Shown: positions 7,255-16,633, counted from the first letter of the stretch. The stretch: DNA of 33,089 bases from Mycobacterium sp. 852002-10029_SCH5224772 (GCF_001667315.1 NZ_LZHT01000036.1:1-33089); one strand, 5' to 3'. Notes: generated by a model not told the origin, from the letters alone. Numbers and translations are program-made.

Positions 7255-8498
7255 CCCGAGCCGCGACGTCCGAACCGAACTCCGCCGAGAACCCGTTTCC
7301 GGTGCGCGCGGTGGCAATCCGGGTCGCGGGCTGGATCGACAAGCTGGGCACCGTCTGGGTGGAGGGTCAGCTCGCCCAGGTCTCGATGCGGCCTGATTCC
7401 AAAACCGTGTTCATGGTGCTGCGTGACCCGGCGGCCGACATGTCGCTGACCGTGACGTGCCCGCGGGATTTGGTGCGCAATGCGCCGGTGAAGCTGGCCG
7501 AGGGCACCCAGGTGGTGGTGTGCGGCAAGCCATCGTTTTACACCGGTCGCGGCACATTCTCGTTGCGGCTCAGCGAGATTCGCGCGGTGGGGGTTGGTGA
7601 GCTGCTGGCCCGCATCGATCGGCTGCGCAGACTGCTGGATGCCGAGGGGCTTTTCGATCCCCGGCTCAAGCGGCCAATCCCCTTCCTGCCCAACATGATC
7701 GGCTTGATCACCGGCCGGGCCAGCGCGGCCGAGCGCGACGTGAAAACCGTGGCCGCCGGGCGCTGGCCCGCGGTGCGTTTCGCCGTACGGAATACGGCGG
7801 TCCAGGGGCCCAACGCCGTAGCGCAGATCGTCGACGCCCTACACGAGCTCGATCGCGATGCCGACGTCGACGTGATTGTCCTGGCCCGCGGCGGCGGCAG
7901 CGTCGAGGACCTGCTGCCGTTCTCCGACGAGACGCTGTGCCGCACCATCGCGGCGTGCCGCACCCCGGTGATCAGCGCGGTCGGTCACGAACCCGACAAC
8001 CCGCTGTGCGATCTGGTCGCCGATCTGCGTGCGGCCACCCCCACCGACGCGGCCAAGAAGGTGGTCCCCGACACCGCGGCCGAGCAGCGGCTGATCGGCG
8101 ACCTGCGCCGCCGCAGCGCGCAGGCGCTGCGCAACTGGGTATCTCGCGAGCAGCGGGCGCTGGCCCAGGTACGCAGCCGCCCGGTGCTGGCCGAGCCGCT
8201 GACGGCGCTGACGGCGCGCGCCGAGGAGATTCACCGCGCGCGGTCGGCGATTCGCCGCGACGTCACTCGGCTGGCCGCCACCGAGACCGAGCGGATCGGC
8301 CACTTGGGCGCGCGGCTGGCGACGCTGGGGCCGGCGGCCACATTGGCGCGCGGCTATGCGGTCGTGCAAGCGGTGGGGCCCACCGAGAGTCAGGTGCTGC
8401 GTTCGGTCGACGACGCGCCGGCGGGCACCCGGTTGCGGGTGCGGGTGGCCGACGGCGCCGTGGCCGCGGTCAGCGAAGGACCGGTCGATGGCGCGTAA
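7251..8498 (+). CDS. xseA: Exodeoxyribonuclease VII large subunit
   Basis: XseA is the catalytic subunit of exonuclease VII, which degrades single-stranded DNA from both ends in mismatch repair and DNA damage tolerance. The 415 residues match the mycobacterial length. An OB-fold occupies about residues 15-105 ([11 protein letters not shown] ... [18 protein letters not shown]). The catalytic region follows, with [39 protein letters not shown] and [29 protein letters not shown] long helical segment from about 280 should bind XseB. The GTG start overlaps the preceding stop by 4 nt, and the end overlaps xseB by 11 nt, which indicates one operon. Confidence 0.97.
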   Translation: MTRAATSEPNSAENPFPVRAVAIRVAGWIDKLGTVWVEGQLAQVSMRPDSKTVFMVLRDPAADMSLTVTCPRDLVRNAPVKLAEGTQVVVCGKPSFYTGRGTFSLRLSEIRAVGVGELLARIDRLRRLLDAEGLFDPRLKRPIPFLPNMIGLITGRASAAERDVKTVAAGRWPAVRFAVRNTAVQGPNAVAQIVDALHELDRDADVDVIVLARGGGSVEDLLPFSDETLCRTIAACRTPVISAVGHEPDNPLCDLVADLRAATPTDAAKKVVPDTAAEQRLIGDLRRRSAQALRNWVSREQRALAQVRSRPVLAEPLTALTARAEEIHRARSAIRRDVTRLAATETERIGHLGARLATLGPAATLARGYAVVQAVGPTESQVLRSVDDAPAGTRLRVRVADGAVAAVSEGPVDGA

Positions 8499-8757
8499 AA
8501 ACGACGGCGGGGACGGCTCCGCCGGCCCGGAGGGGACCGAATCTATTACACCTATTAGTGACCTGGGCTATGAAGCGTGCCGGGACGAGCTGATCGAGGT
8601 CGTGCGGCTGCTGGAGCAGGGAGGGCTGGACCTGGATGCGTCGCTGCAACTATGGGAAAGAGGCGAACAGCTGGCTAAACGGTGCGAAGAGCACTTAGCT
8701 GGCGCACGCAAGCGCATTGAGGATGCGCTCGCGGCGGGCGACGCCGAGGACGCCTGA
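8488..8757 (+). CDS. xseB: Exodeoxyribonuclease VII small subunit
   Basis: This small helical subunit binds the long helices of XseA. It has 89 residues from the ATG at 8488, which overlaps the end of xseA by 11 nt. The conserved XseB pattern is clear: [45 protein letters not shown], two antiparallel helices joined at the GGLDLD turn. The first 20 residues are a variable charged tail. The longer open frame that starts at 8356 is antisense-like Arg/Cys-rich sequence inside xseA and is not used. In E. coli excess XseA is toxic, so the overlap probably helps keep subunit ratios balanced. Confidence 0.96.
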   Translation: MARKNDGGDGSAGPEGTESITPISDLGYEACRDELIEVVRLLEQGGLDLDASLQLWERGEQLAKRCEEHLAGARKRIEDALAAGDAEDA

Positions 8758-8799
8758 ATCGCACACCATCGGGGGGGCTGAGTTGAACGACTTTTTCCG

Positions 8800-8819
8800 A
8801 ACTGGAACACGTTTCAGTT
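8800..8819 (+). promoter_or_regulatory. KstR operator upstream of 3beta-HSD
   Basis: Bases 8803-8816 read TGGAACACGTTTCA, an exact match to the KstR consensus TNNAACNNGTTNNA. It lies within a 20-bp imperfect palindrome (half-sites AACTGGAACA and AACTGAAACG, 8 of 10 positions alike). The palindrome ends one base before the ATG at 8820. KstR is the TetR-family repressor of actinobacterial cholesterol catabolism, relieved by a 3-oxo-cholestenoyl-CoA-type ligand. Bound repressor would cover the start of the gene. Confidence 0.75.
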
Positions 8820-9920
8820 ATGATTTCGCGCATGGGTGATCCATCACTGACGGCCGAGCTCGGCCGCGTCCTGGTCACCGGGGGTTCCGGGTTCGTCGGC
8901 GCCAACCTGGTGACCACTCTGCTCGACCGCGGGTATCAGGTCCGCTCGTTTGACCGCGCCCCCTCGCCGCTGCCGGAGCATCCTCAGTTGGAGGTGCTGC
9001 AGGGTGACATCACCGACACGGCCGTGTGCGCCCGAGCGGTCGACGGCATCGACACGGTATTTCACACCGCGGCGATCATCGACCTGATGGGCGGCGCGTC
9101 GGTGACCGACGAGTACCGGCAGCGCAGCTTCGGGGTCAACGTCGGCGGGACCGAGAACCTGGTCCGCGCCGGGCAGGCGGCCGGGGTGCAGCGCTTCGTC
9201 TACACCTCGTCCAACAGCGTCGTCATGGGCGGGGAGAACATCGTCGGCGGCGACGAGACGCTGCCCTACACCAACCGGTTCAACGACCTGTACACCGAGA
9301 CCAAGGTGATCGCCGAGCGATTCGTGTTGGGGCAAAACGGTGTTGAAGGCCTGCTGACGTGTGCCATTCGGCCCAGCGGGATCTGGGGCCGCGGCGACCA
9401 GACGATGTTTCGCAAGCTGTTCGAAAGCGTGATCGCCGGCCACGTCAAGGTGCTGATCGGCCGCAAATCGGCCCGGTTGGACAACTCCTACGTGCACAAC
9501 CTGATTCACGGTTTCATCTTGGCGGCCCAGCACCTGACACCCGGCGGTACCGCACCCGGTCAGGCGTATTTCATCAACGACGCCGAGCCGATCAACATGT
9601 TCGAATTCGCCCGGCCGGTGGTCGAAGCGTGCGGGGAGAGGTGGCCCCGGGTCCGGGTGAACGGACCCGTCGTGCGCGCGGCGATGACCGGGTGGCAGCG
9701 GCTGCATTTCCGGTTCGGGATACCGGCGCCGCTGCTCGAGCCACTCGCCGTCGAGCGGCTGTATCTGGACAACTTCTTCTCGATCGCCAAGGCGTCTCGT
9801 GACCTTGGCTATCAGCCCCTGTTCACTACGGAGCAGGCCCTGTCGGAATGTCTGCCGTACTACGTGGGCATGTTCGACCAGATGAAGCGAGAAGCGTTGA
9901 CGGCCAAGGCTTCCGTTTAG
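8820..9920 (+). CDS. 3beta-hydroxysteroid dehydrogenase/isomerase (Rv1106c-like)
   Basis: This oxidises 3beta-hydroxysterols such as cholesterol to the 3-keto-4-ene, the first step of sterol ring catabolism, using NAD+. The 366-residue protein is an extended short-chain dehydrogenase. Its Rossmann motif is VTGGSGFVGAN (residues 19-29), the active-site serine region is VYTSSNSVV, and the catalytic pair YTETK gives Tyr158 and Lys162. CAIRPSGIWGRGDQTMFRKL and KSARLDNSYVHNLIHGFILA match the family. ATG 8820 is preferred over ATG 8832 because it aligns with my memory of the M. tuberculosis N-terminus. A KstR-type operator abuts the start, strongly suggesting sterol-responsive expression. The end overlaps the convergent esterase by 4 nt. 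Confidence 0.95.
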   Translation: MISRMGDPSLTAELGRVLVTGGSGFVGANLVTTLLDRGYQVRSFDRAPSPLPEHPQLEVLQGDITDTAVCARAVDGIDTVFHTAAIIDLMGGASVTDEYRQRSFGVNVGGTENLVRAGQAAGVQRFVYTSSNSVVMGGENIVGGDETLPYTNRFNDLYTETKVIAERFVLGQNGVEGLLTCAIRPSGIWGRGDQTMFRKLFESVIAGHVKVLIGRKSARLDNSYVHNLIHGFILAAQHLTPGGTAPGQAYFINDAEPINMFEFARPVVEACGERWPRVRVNGPVVRAAMTGWQRLHFRFGIPAPLLEPLAVERLYLDNFFSIAKASRDLGYQPLFTTEQALSECLPYYVGMFDQMKREALTAKASV

Positions 9921-9927
9921 CGGAAGC
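9909..9927. terminator. Bidirectional hairpin containing both convergent stop codons
   Basis: GCTTCCG at 9909-9915 pairs perfectly with CGGAAGC at 9921-9927 around the 5-nt loop TTTAG. The loop and its flanks hold the TAG of the 3beta-HSD gene (9918-9920) and, on the other strand, the TAA of the esterase (9919-9917). One short element can thus end translation, and perhaps transcription, from both sides. Confidence 0.65.
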
Positions 9928-11461
9928 TCACCATCTCGGTGCCCCACGCGGCGCGGATGTCCGCGTCGACGTCCTGCGCGAGGGCGTCCTTTTTGCCGAT
10001 GAGCAGGCAGGCACGATCGTTCGCCCGGTACGGCGCCCAGTCCGGCTCACCGGCAGGGCCCGCGGGCTTGCCGTGCGCGGCGAAGTTGACCCATCGGGTA
10101 CGCACCCTTTTGGAGACCGCTTTGGCGGTTCTGGTACCACCGAGCTTCAGCGTGGGATCCTTGGGCGCACCGAGAGTGCCCCACACGTAAGGCAATTCGG
10201 TCGCGTGCGCGGCCCCGACCGTCAGCAGCTTGAACAACGGCGTGGAGTAATCGAAGCGGTACAGATACACCGGCGCCACGCGGGCGTGCCCCTCGGCGAG
10301 CCACACCGACGGCATCCGGAAGCCGACGTCGGTCGCGATGCTCAAACTCCGTGCCTTGCGCCGCAATCGCGAGTACGCCGAGCCGATCTCCTCCTCGGTG
10401 GGCAACTGCAAATCGGGTTGTTCGGCGGCAATCTGATTGAACATCGACGTGATCGCGCTCGGGGTGATCGGCATCAGCGGCGAGCGCATCAGCCGGAAGA
10501 GCGCCGCCTCGTGTTTGTTGGTGCCGATGATCAGCGGGACCGGATGGGTGCGGCCCTCCTGCGCCAGCTTGACCGGGTAGTCGCCTAACACGTCGCCGTC
10601 GACGATCGGCACGAACGCCAGCGTCCCCGGGTTGCGCGCCGGCACTTCGTCGAACACCTCCTGCGACGCGGCCAGGATCGTCGCCATCGGCATGTCGACC
10701 AGCCGTTGCGACTCGGACGGGGCGATTCCCAGCTTGCCGAGGAAGGCTTCGGTGACCCGGCGCGCCCGGTCGCGGTCGTAGACCGAGGTGGCCGGTGAGC
10801 TCTGCGCGATCGCGCCGGCGAACAAGCCCTCGGCGGCCGGGCTGGCCAGCAGCGTGGTGACCATTCCCGCACCGGCGGATTCACCGAACAGCGTCACCCG
10901 TTGCGGATCGCCCCCGAAGGCGGCGACGTTGTCGCGCACCCACTCCAGTGCCGCCAGCGCGTCGCGCAGCCCCACGTTCGAGTCGAAATGTCGCCCCGCG
11001 GCGTCGAACGACGACAGGTCGAGAAAGCCGAGCACCCCGAGCCGGTAGTTGACCGTCACCACCACGACGTCGCCGTGGCCGACCAGTCTGCGGCCGTCAT
11101 AGAGGGTCTGGCTGCTCGACCCCAGGACGTAGGCGCCGCCGTGCAGCCAGACCAGCACGGGTTTGGCGTCGCCGGGCCGGGTGTCAGCGGACACCCAGAC
11201 GTTGAGCCGCAGGCAGTCTTCACCCTGCGGCGCGCCCAGATCCAGCGGCATGTTGGGAAATACCGGCTGCGGGCAGGCCGGGCCGAACGCGGTGGCGGCG
11301 GCGACCTCGGTCCACCGCTCGGGCGGTTGCGGCGCCCGGAAACGCAAGTCGCCCACCGGCGCCGCCGCGTAGCGAATGCCTTTCCACGCCTTGGCGCGGC
11401 CCTCGTCGACGCCGCGGACCGGGCCGTAGCTGGTTTCCACCACCAGGTCGTCGATCACCAT
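9917..11461 (-). CDS. Type B carboxylesterase (para-nitrobenzyl esterase-like)
   Basis: An alpha/beta hydrolase of 514 residues, the normal length for type B carboxylesterases. The nucleophile elbow is FGESAGAG (Ser195), the acid is Glu318 in GTNKHEAALF, and the histidine is His419 in AAHATELPYVWG. The oxyanion-hole motif LHGGAYVLGSS precedes them. There is no obvious signal peptide, so a cytosolic or cell-associated role on lipid or xenobiotic esters is likely. From memory, the M. tuberculosis counterparts Rv1104 and Rv1105 are two fragments, whereas this copy is intact with all catalytic residues. It follows the dienelactone hydrolase gene by 7 nt on the same strand, which suggests an operon. 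Substrate is unknown. Confidence 0.93.
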   Translation of the reverse strand: MVIDDLVVETSYGPVRGVDEGRAKAWKGIRYAAAPVGDLRFRAPQPPERWTEVAAATAFGPACPQPVFPNMPLDLGAPQGEDCLRLNVWVSADTRPGDAKPVLVWLHGGAYVLGSSSQTLYDGRRLVGHGDVVVVTVNYRLGVLGFLDLSSFDAAGRHFDSNVGLRDALAALEWVRDNVAAFGGDPQRVTLFGESAGAGMVTTLLASPAAEGLFAGAIAQSSPATSVYDRDRARRVTEAFLGKLGIAPSESQRLVDMPMATILAASQEVFDEVPARNPGTLAFVPIVDGDVLGDYPVKLAQEGRTHPVPLIIGTNKHEAALFRLMRSPLMPITPSAITSMFNQIAAEQPDLQLPTEEEIGSAYSRLRRKARSLSIATDVGFRMPSVWLAEGHARVAPVYLYRFDYSTPLFKLLTVGAAHATELPYVWGTLGAPKDPTLKLGGTRTAKAVSKRVRTRWVNFAAHGKPAGPAGEPDWAPYRANDRACLLIGKKDALAQDVDADIRAAWGTEMVSFR

Positions 11462-11468
11462 GCGCGTG

Positions 11469-12266
11469 CTAGGTGAGCCGCTCGGTCAGAAAATCGACCA
11501 CACGTTTGCGGGCTTCGTACGCCGGCTGGCCGTCGATCTCGCGGACCTCATCGGTGAGCACCGAATGCGCCATCTTGCCAAAGCCGTGTTCATTGCCGGG
11601 TCCCGAATCGATATCGATCACCTCGAACGCGTCGCCCAGGCGCTCCTTGAGCGTCGCGAACCGCTCGCCGGGCGCCATTTTGTCCTCGCTGAACCGCAAT
11701 CCCATGGCGCACAGGCCGTCGTTGTCGCACCGGTCGGCCACGGTGGCCAGCTCGGACTCGCTCAAGCCGGGGTCGCGCCGCCGCGCGGCGCCGAGCGGGA
11801 ACGGGACCGACGGTTGAGAAAGCACCGGTGCCAGCACGCTGTCGTCGACCGCGGCGGCCAGCGCGAAGCCGCCGGTGAAGCATTGGCCGATCACGCCGAC
11901 ACCCTTGCCGGGTGTCGAGGCGTTGAGGTCACGCGCCAGTGCCCGCAGGCATACCGATACCGGGCGTTGCTTGTTCAGCGCTAACGCCGCGAATTCCCTT
12001 GCCACGCAAGCTCGTGCGATGGCACTGACGACGTAACCGGGCGTCTTGGCCTTGCCCGGCTCGCCGAACAGCGACGGAATGGCGACGGTGAAACCGTTGT
12101 CCACCAGGTGATTACCCAAGGCCAGCACACCGGGGTGGATACCGGGGATCTCGGGGATCAGCACCACGCCGGGGCCGGTGCCCTTGCGGTAGACGTCGTG
12201 GGTGTAGCCGCCGCCGGTGAACGGCGCCGCCGCCCATCCGGACAGATCGGCCTCTGGTGCGCTCAC
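11469..12266 (-). CDS. Dienelactone hydrolase family protein
   Basis: The 265-residue alpha/beta hydrolase has a cysteine nucleophile in VIGQCFTGGFAL (Cys129), the GxCxGG elbow of dienelactone hydrolases. The conserved Glu39 of LIPEIPGIHP, which holds the cysteine in the resting enzyme, is present. The C-terminal GNEHGFGKMAHS carries the candidate catalytic His. Classical members open dienelactones in chlorocatechol breakdown, but most genomic homologues act on unknown esters or lactones. The GTG start at 12266 has a ribosome binding site (AAGGGG, about 6 nt away). It lies 12 nt after the DUF4245 stop and 7 nt before the esterase start, so the three genes form one probable transcription unit. 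Confidence 0.92.
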   Translation of the reverse strand: MSAPEADLSGWAAAPFTGGGYTHDVYRKGTGPGVVLIPEIPGIHPGVLALGNHLVDNGFTVAIPSLFGEPGKAKTPGYVVSAIARACVAREFAALALNKQRPVSVCLRALARDLNASTPGKGVGVIGQCFTGGFALAAAVDDSVLAPVLSQPSVPFPLGAARRRDPGLSESELATVADRCDNDGLCAMGLRFSEDKMAPGERFATLKERLGDAFEVIDIDSGPGNEHGFGKMAHSVLTDEVREIDGQPAYEARKRVVDFLTERLT

Positions 12267-12278
12267 GCGAGTCCCCTT

Positions 12279-12992
12279 CTATCGGCTGGTCGGCAGCGGC
12301 GGCTGCGATTGCGTCGCCGACGCCAGCGTACGAAATTGATCGCTGTTTCCGGCGCCGGTTATCGCGATCTGCGTGGCACCGCCCGGACCGCTGAGGCGGG
12401 TCGTCCACACCGCCTCGGCGTCCGCGCCGCTTTCGCCGGAACCTTGATAGACGACCCAGTTGGTCCCGGCGACATCGACCGCCCCGGTCGGGTACGACGA
12501 CGGATGGATCGAATTGACCAGCTTGTCCTCGTCGGCGTTGCTCTGGGTCAGGCTCAGATACATGCCGCTCGGACTGATGTATCCGACCACCGAGATCGGA
12601 GCGTTCACCCGCTGACCCGTCGCGGGGTCTGCTCGCCCGTGGGGGATCCCGCCGCGGCGCCCGGAGTTGGCCTGCCAGCCGGCCGGCAGCTGCGGTTGGC
12701 GGATGGGGAAGCCCAGCGTCTCCGCGTCCGCCCGCAGGGCCGCCGCGGCGTCATAGGACGGGATGGGGCCCTTGTGGCTGTCGAGCTGGAACGAACACAT
12801 GCCCAGCAGCCCGGCCAGCACCACGCAGCCGATTACCAGCGGAATCAGGGACCAGAACATGTCCCGGCCGTCCTGCAGCAGCCGGGGCTTGGCCGGTCGG
12901 GGGCCCGGGCCCGCGACCGGTTCGGCGGCAGGGGTCGGCTCCCCGGCGACATAGCCGTCCGAGCTGGCATTCAGCGGCGGCTTCTCGGTCAT
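12279..12992 (-). CDS. DUF4245 single-pass membrane protein (Rv1100-like)
   Basis: From ATG 12992 the product has 237 residues. An N-terminal Pro/Ala-rich cytosolic segment (about 1-42) precedes one transmembrane helix ([20 protein letters not shown]). The outside domain of about 170 residues contains [13 protein letters not shown] and [21 protein letters not shown], typical of DUF4245. No catalytic motif is visible. The longer frame upstream of 12992 lies over glpX on the other strand and is not used. On the minus strand the hexamer GATACT at 12999-13004, preceded by TGG, sits 6 nt before the ATG, so a leaderless promoter is plausible. It is divergent from glpX, with 55 nt between starts, and heads the unit that continues into the two hydrolases. 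Confidence 0.85.
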   Translation of the reverse strand: MTEKPPLNASSDGYVAGEPTPAAEPVAGPGPRPAKPRLLQDGRDMFWSLIPLVIGCVVLAGLLGMCSFQLDSHKGPIPSYDAAAALRADAETLGFPIRQPQLPAGWQANSGRRGGIPHGRADPATGQRVNAPISVVGYISPSGMYLSLTQSNADEDKLVNSIHPSSYPTGAVDVAGTNWVVYQGSGESGADAEAVWTTRLSGPGGATQIAITGAGNSDQFRTLASATQSQPPLPTSR

Positions 12993-13047
12993 CCCCCGAG
13001 TATCCCAGTTCCAGCCGACCGATCCGCTTCTGGGACAATCACCAACC

Positions 13048-14127
13048 ATGACAGTTGAGGGCGACCACTCATCCACCGCCAATGGTCGAGCTCCGGCGCA
13101 GACGCGGCCGCGCGGTGAGGCTCCAGACCGCAACCTGGCCTTGGAACTGGTCCGCGTGACCGAGGCCGGCGCCATGGCCGCCGGCCGCTGGGTCGGGCGC
13201 GGCGACAAAGAAGGTGGTGACGGGGCGGCCGTCGACGCGATGCGCGAGCTGGTCAACTCGGTCTCGATGCGCGGTGTGGTCGTCATCGGCGAGGGCGAGA
13301 AGGACCACGCGCCGATGCTCTACAACGGCGAGGAGGTCGGCAACGGCGACGGCGCGGAGTGCGACTTCGCCGTCGACCCGATCGACGGCACCACGCTGAT
13401 GAGCAAGGGCATGCCCAACGCCATCTCCGTGCTGGCGGTGGCCGACCGCGGCGCGATGTTCGACCCGTCGGCGGTGTTCTACATGAACAAGATCGCCGTC
13501 GGCCCCGAGGCCGCGCACGTGCTCGACATCACCGCGCCGATCGCCGAAAACATCAAGGCCGTCGCCAAGGTGAAGGCGCTGTCGGTGCGCGACATGACCG
13601 TGTGCATCCTGGACCGGCCGCGGCACGCCCAGCTGATCGAAGACGTCCGTGCCACCGGAGCCCGCATCCGGCTGATCACCGACGGCGACGTCGCGGGCGC
13701 CATCTCGGCCTGCCGGCCGCACTCGGGCACCGACATGCTGGCCGGGATCGGTGGCACCCCGGAAGGCATCATCGCCGCCGCCGCGATCCGCTGCATGGGC
13801 GGCGCCATCCAGGCGCAGTTGGCGCCCACCGACGACGACGAACGCCAAAAGGCCATCGACGCCGGCTATGACCTCGATCAGATACTGACCACCGAGGACT
13901 TGGTGTCCGGCGACAACGTCTTCTTCTGCGCCACCGGGGTCACCAGCGGGGACCTGCTCAAGGGCGTGCAGTACTTCCCCGGTGGCTGCACCACCCAATC
14001 GATCGTCATGCGGTCGAAGTCGGGCACCGTCCGGATGATCGAGGCCTACCACCGGCTTTCGAAGCTCAACGAATACTCCGCCATCGACTTCACCGGCGAC
14101 AGTTCTGCCGCCTACCCCCTGCCCTGA
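13048..14127 (+). CDS. glpX: Class II fructose-1,6-bisphosphatase
   Basis: GlpX hydrolyses fructose-1,6-bisphosphate to fructose-6-phosphate, the committed step of gluconeogenesis, which mycobacteria need when growing on lipids. The 359 residues fit the full-length mycobacterial enzyme. Metal-binding residues are visible in [16 protein letters not shown] and in [15 protein letters not shown], the class II version of the DPxDG(T/S) motif of this phosphatase superfamily. [18 protein letters not shown] is the conserved phosphate- and substrate-binding region. The first 30 residues are a variable, probably disordered tail. A GACAAT hexamer ends 8 nt before the ATG, which suggests a near-leaderless transcript. 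fum follows after 35 nt on the same strand. Confidence 0.97.
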   Translation: MTVEGDHSSTANGRAPAQTRPRGEAPDRNLALELVRVTEAGAMAAGRWVGRGDKEGGDGAAVDAMRELVNSVSMRGVVVIGEGEKDHAPMLYNGEEVGNGDGAECDFAVDPIDGTTLMSKGMPNAISVLAVADRGAMFDPSAVFYMNKIAVGPEAAHVLDITAPIAENIKAVAKVKALSVRDMTVCILDRPRHAQLIEDVRATGARIRLITDGDVAGAISACRPHSGTDMLAGIGGTPEGIIAAAAIRCMGGAIQAQLAPTDDDERQKAIDAGYDLDQILTTEDLVSGDNVFFCATGVTSGDLLKGVQYFPGGCTTQSIVMRSKSGTVRMIEAYHRLSKLNEYSAIDFTGDSSAAYPLP

Positions 14128-14162
14128 CCGACCGGATCGAAGAACGAGGAAGCCAGCACTCT

Positions 14163-15578
14163 ATGGCCTTGAACAACACTGAAGACGCCGAGTACCGCAT
14201 CGAGCACGACACCATGGGCGAGGTCCGCGTACCCGCAAAAGCGTTGTGGCGCGCCCAAACCCAGCGTGCGGTCGAGAACTTTCCGATCTCGGGCCGGGGT
14301 CTGGAGCGCACCCAGATCCGCGCGCTGGGCCTGCTGAAGGGCGCCTGCGCGCAGGTCAACAAGGACCTCGGGCTGCTGGCTGCGGACAAGGCCGACGCGA
14401 TCATCGCCGCGGCCGCCGAGATCGCCGACGGCCGGCACGACGACCAGTTCCCCATCGACGTCTTCCAGACCGGTTCGGGCACCAGCTCCAACATGAACAC
14501 CAACGAGGTGATCGCCAGCATCGCGGCCGCCAACGGCGTCACGGTGCACCCCAACGACGACGTCAACATGTCGCAGTCGTCGAACGACACCTTCCCCACC
14601 GCAACCCACATCGCGGCCACCGAAGCCGCCGTGCGCCACCTCATTCCGGCGCTCGAGGTGCTGCACGACGCGCTGGCGGGCAAGGCCCGCGAATGGCAGA
14701 CCGTGGTCAAGTCGGGCCGCACCCACCTCATGGACGCCGTTCCCGTGACGCTCGGGCAGGAATTCAGCGGATACGCCCGCCAGATCGAGGCGGGCGTCGA
14801 GCGAGTGCGCGCCACGCTGCCCCGCCTGGGTGAGCTCGCGATCGGCGGGACCGCGGTGGGTACCGGCCTCAACGCCCCCGACGGCTTCGGCGCCAAGGTG
14901 GTCGAAACCTTGGTCGCTTCCACGGGCCTGAGCGAATTGCGTACGGCGGCCAACTCGTTCGAGGCTCAGGCCGCGCGCGATGGGCTGGTCGAGGCGTCCG
15001 GTGCGCTGCGCACCATCGCCGTGTCACTGACCAAGATCGCCAACGACATCCGCTGGATGGGGTCGGGCCCGCTGACCGGCCTGGCCGAGATTGCGCTGCC
15101 CGACCTGCAACCGGGTAGCTCGATCATGCCGGGCAAGGTGAATCCGGTTCTCCCCGAGGCGGTTACGCAGGTCGCCGCGCAGGTGATCGGCAACGACGCC
15201 GCGGTCGCCTGGGGCGGCGGGAACGGCGCCTTCGAGCTCAACGTGTACATCCCGATGATGGCCCGCAACGTGCTCGAGTCGTTCAAGCTGCTGACCAACG
15301 TGTCGAAGCTGTTCGCGGAGCGCTGCATCAGCGGGCTGGCGGCCAATGTGGAGCACCTGCGCGAACTCGCCGAATCGTCGCCGTCCATCGTGACGCCGCT
15401 GAACTCGGCGATCGGCTACGAGGAGGCCGCCGCGGTCGCCAAGCAAGCCCTCAAGGAGCGCAAGACGATTCGCCAGACCGTCATCGACCGCGGCCTGATC
15501 GGCGACAAGCTGTCGATCGAGGAGCTCGACCGCCGGCTGGACGTGCTGGCCATGGCGAAGGTCAAGCCGGAAGACTAA
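14163..15578 (+). CDS. fum: Class II fumarate hydratase
   Basis: This is the heat-stable, iron-independent fumarase that interconverts fumarate and malate in the TCA cycle. At 471 residues it is the usual size. The fumarase/aspartase signature [11 protein letters not shown], with the catalytic serine loop, is near residue 320; the substrate-site histidine is in [11 protein letters not shown] (His188). [15 protein letters not shown] and [12 protein letters not shown] are the other conserved active-site segments of the tetramer. The ATG at 14163 has a purine-rich GAGGAAG about 9 nt upstream. The gene lies 35 nt after glpX and 53 nt before the Pro/Gly-rich membrane protein gene, so co-transcription is likely, as in M. 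tuberculosis Rv1099c-Rv1097c. Confidence 0.97.
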   Translation: MALNNTEDAEYRIEHDTMGEVRVPAKALWRAQTQRAVENFPISGRGLERTQIRALGLLKGACAQVNKDLGLLAADKADAIIAAAAEIADGRHDDQFPIDVFQTGSGTSSNMNTNEVIASIAAANGVTVHPNDDVNMSQSSNDTFPTATHIAATEAAVRHLIPALEVLHDALAGKAREWQTVVKSGRTHLMDAVPVTLGQEFSGYARQIEAGVERVRATLPRLGELAIGGTAVGTGLNAPDGFGAKVVETLVASTGLSELRTAANSFEAQAARDGLVEASGALRTIAVSLTKIANDIRWMGSGPLTGLAEIALPDLQPGSSIMPGKVNPVLPEAVTQVAAQVIGNDAAVAWGGGNGAFELNVYIPMMARNVLESFKLLTNVSKLFAERCISGLAANVEHLRELAESSPSIVTPLNSAIGYEEAAAVAKQALKERKTIRQTVIDRGLIGDKLSIEELDRRLDVLAMAKVKPED

Positions 15579-15631
15579 GGCCCGGCCGTCATGCGGCGGC
15601 GGTGGTCGATGAGAGTAAGGGTGGTATTTGC

Positions 15632-16618
15632 ATGACGGCTCCTCCCGGTGGACCCTACGGTCAGGGGCCTTACGGAAGCAATCCGTATGGACAGGAGCCG
15701 AATTGGGGCGGCCAGCCGCAAGCCGGCGGCCCCGGCCCCTACCCGCAGGGGCCGTACCCGCAGGGCGGTCCGTACGCCTACCCGCAGGGGCAGTACCCCT
15801 ATCCCCCGCCGGGTGGTCCAACCGGCAACCCGTACCAGACGCCGCAGTATCCCCCACCAGGACAACCCTTTCCGCCCGGCGGGCCCTACCCACCGGGCCC
15901 ACCCCCCGGCGGATCAAAGCTGCCCTGGTTGATAGTCACCGGCCTGGTCGCGCTGGCCGTGATCGCGTTGGTGGCCACCCTCGTGGTGATGAAAGGCGGC
16001 CACGGCAACAAGCCATCGAGCGCCGCGCCCCCGTCCACTAGCACCTCGGTCTCGCAACCGAAGAATTCGGCACAGAACGCCACCGATTGCACGCCGAACG
16101 TGTCCGGCGGCGAGATGCCCCGGACCGACTCGATCGCCGCCGGCAAACTCTCGTTCCCGGCCAGCGCGCCGCCCTCCGGGTGGACGGTGTTCTCCGACGA
16201 CCAGGGCCCGAACCTGATCGGCGGGCTCGGCGTCGCCCAGGACGTGCCCGGCGCCAACCAGTGGATGATGACGGCCGAGGTCGGCGTCACCAATTTCGTT
16301 GCCAGCATGGACCTCTCGGCGCAAGCCACCAAACTGATGCAGTGCGTGGTCAACGGGCCCGGATATGCGAACGCGATACCCACGCTGGGACCGGTCAAGA
16401 CGTCGTCGATCACCGTGGACGGGACCAAAGCGGTGCGGGCCGACGCCGACGTCACGATCGCCGACCCCACCCGCAACGTCAAAGGCGACTCGGTCAGCAT
16501 CATCGCGGTCGACACCAAACCGGTCACCGTTTTCATCGGTAGCACACCCATCGGTGACACCGCCTCGGCGGACATCGTCGGCAAGATCATCGCCGCGCTG
16601 AAGGTCGCGAAGTCCTGA
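15632..16618 (+). CDS. Pro/Gly-rich membrane protein with extracytoplasmic domain (Rv1097c-like)
   Basis: The start is taken at ATG 15632 (MTAPPGGPYG), which has AAGGGTGG upstream; the product is 328 residues. Residues 1-95 are a repetitive Pro/Gly/Tyr-rich tail (YPQGPYPQGGPYAYPQGQ-type repeats). One transmembrane helix follows at about 98-120 (LPWLIVTGLVALAVIALV), then a Ser/Thr linker and an outside domain of about 180 residues starting near the Cys of DCTPNVSGG. A second Cys in LMQCVVNG could pair with it. The layout, a Pro-rich cytosolic tail plus one helix plus a folded outer domain, is common in mycobacterial envelope proteins. No enzyme motif is visible and the function is unknown. It is convergent with the cyclase gene, with 15 nt between stops. 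Confidence 0.88.
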   Translation: MTAPPGGPYGQGPYGSNPYGQEPNWGGQPQAGGPGPYPQGPYPQGGPYAYPQGQYPYPPPGGPTGNPYQTPQYPPPGQPFPPGGPYPPGPPPGGSKLPWLIVTGLVALAVIALVATLVVMKGGHGNKPSSAAPPSTSTSVSQPKNSAQNATDCTPNVSGGEMPRTDSIAAGKLSFPASAPPSGWTVFSDDQGPNLIGGLGVAQDVPGANQWMMTAEVGVTNFVASMDLSAQATKLMQCVVNGPGYANAIPTLGPVKTSSITVDGTKAVRADADVTIADPTRNVKGDSVSIIAVDTKPVTVFIGSTPIGDTASADIVGKIIAALKVAKS

Positions 16619-16633
16619 CGCGACCTGGTCCTC

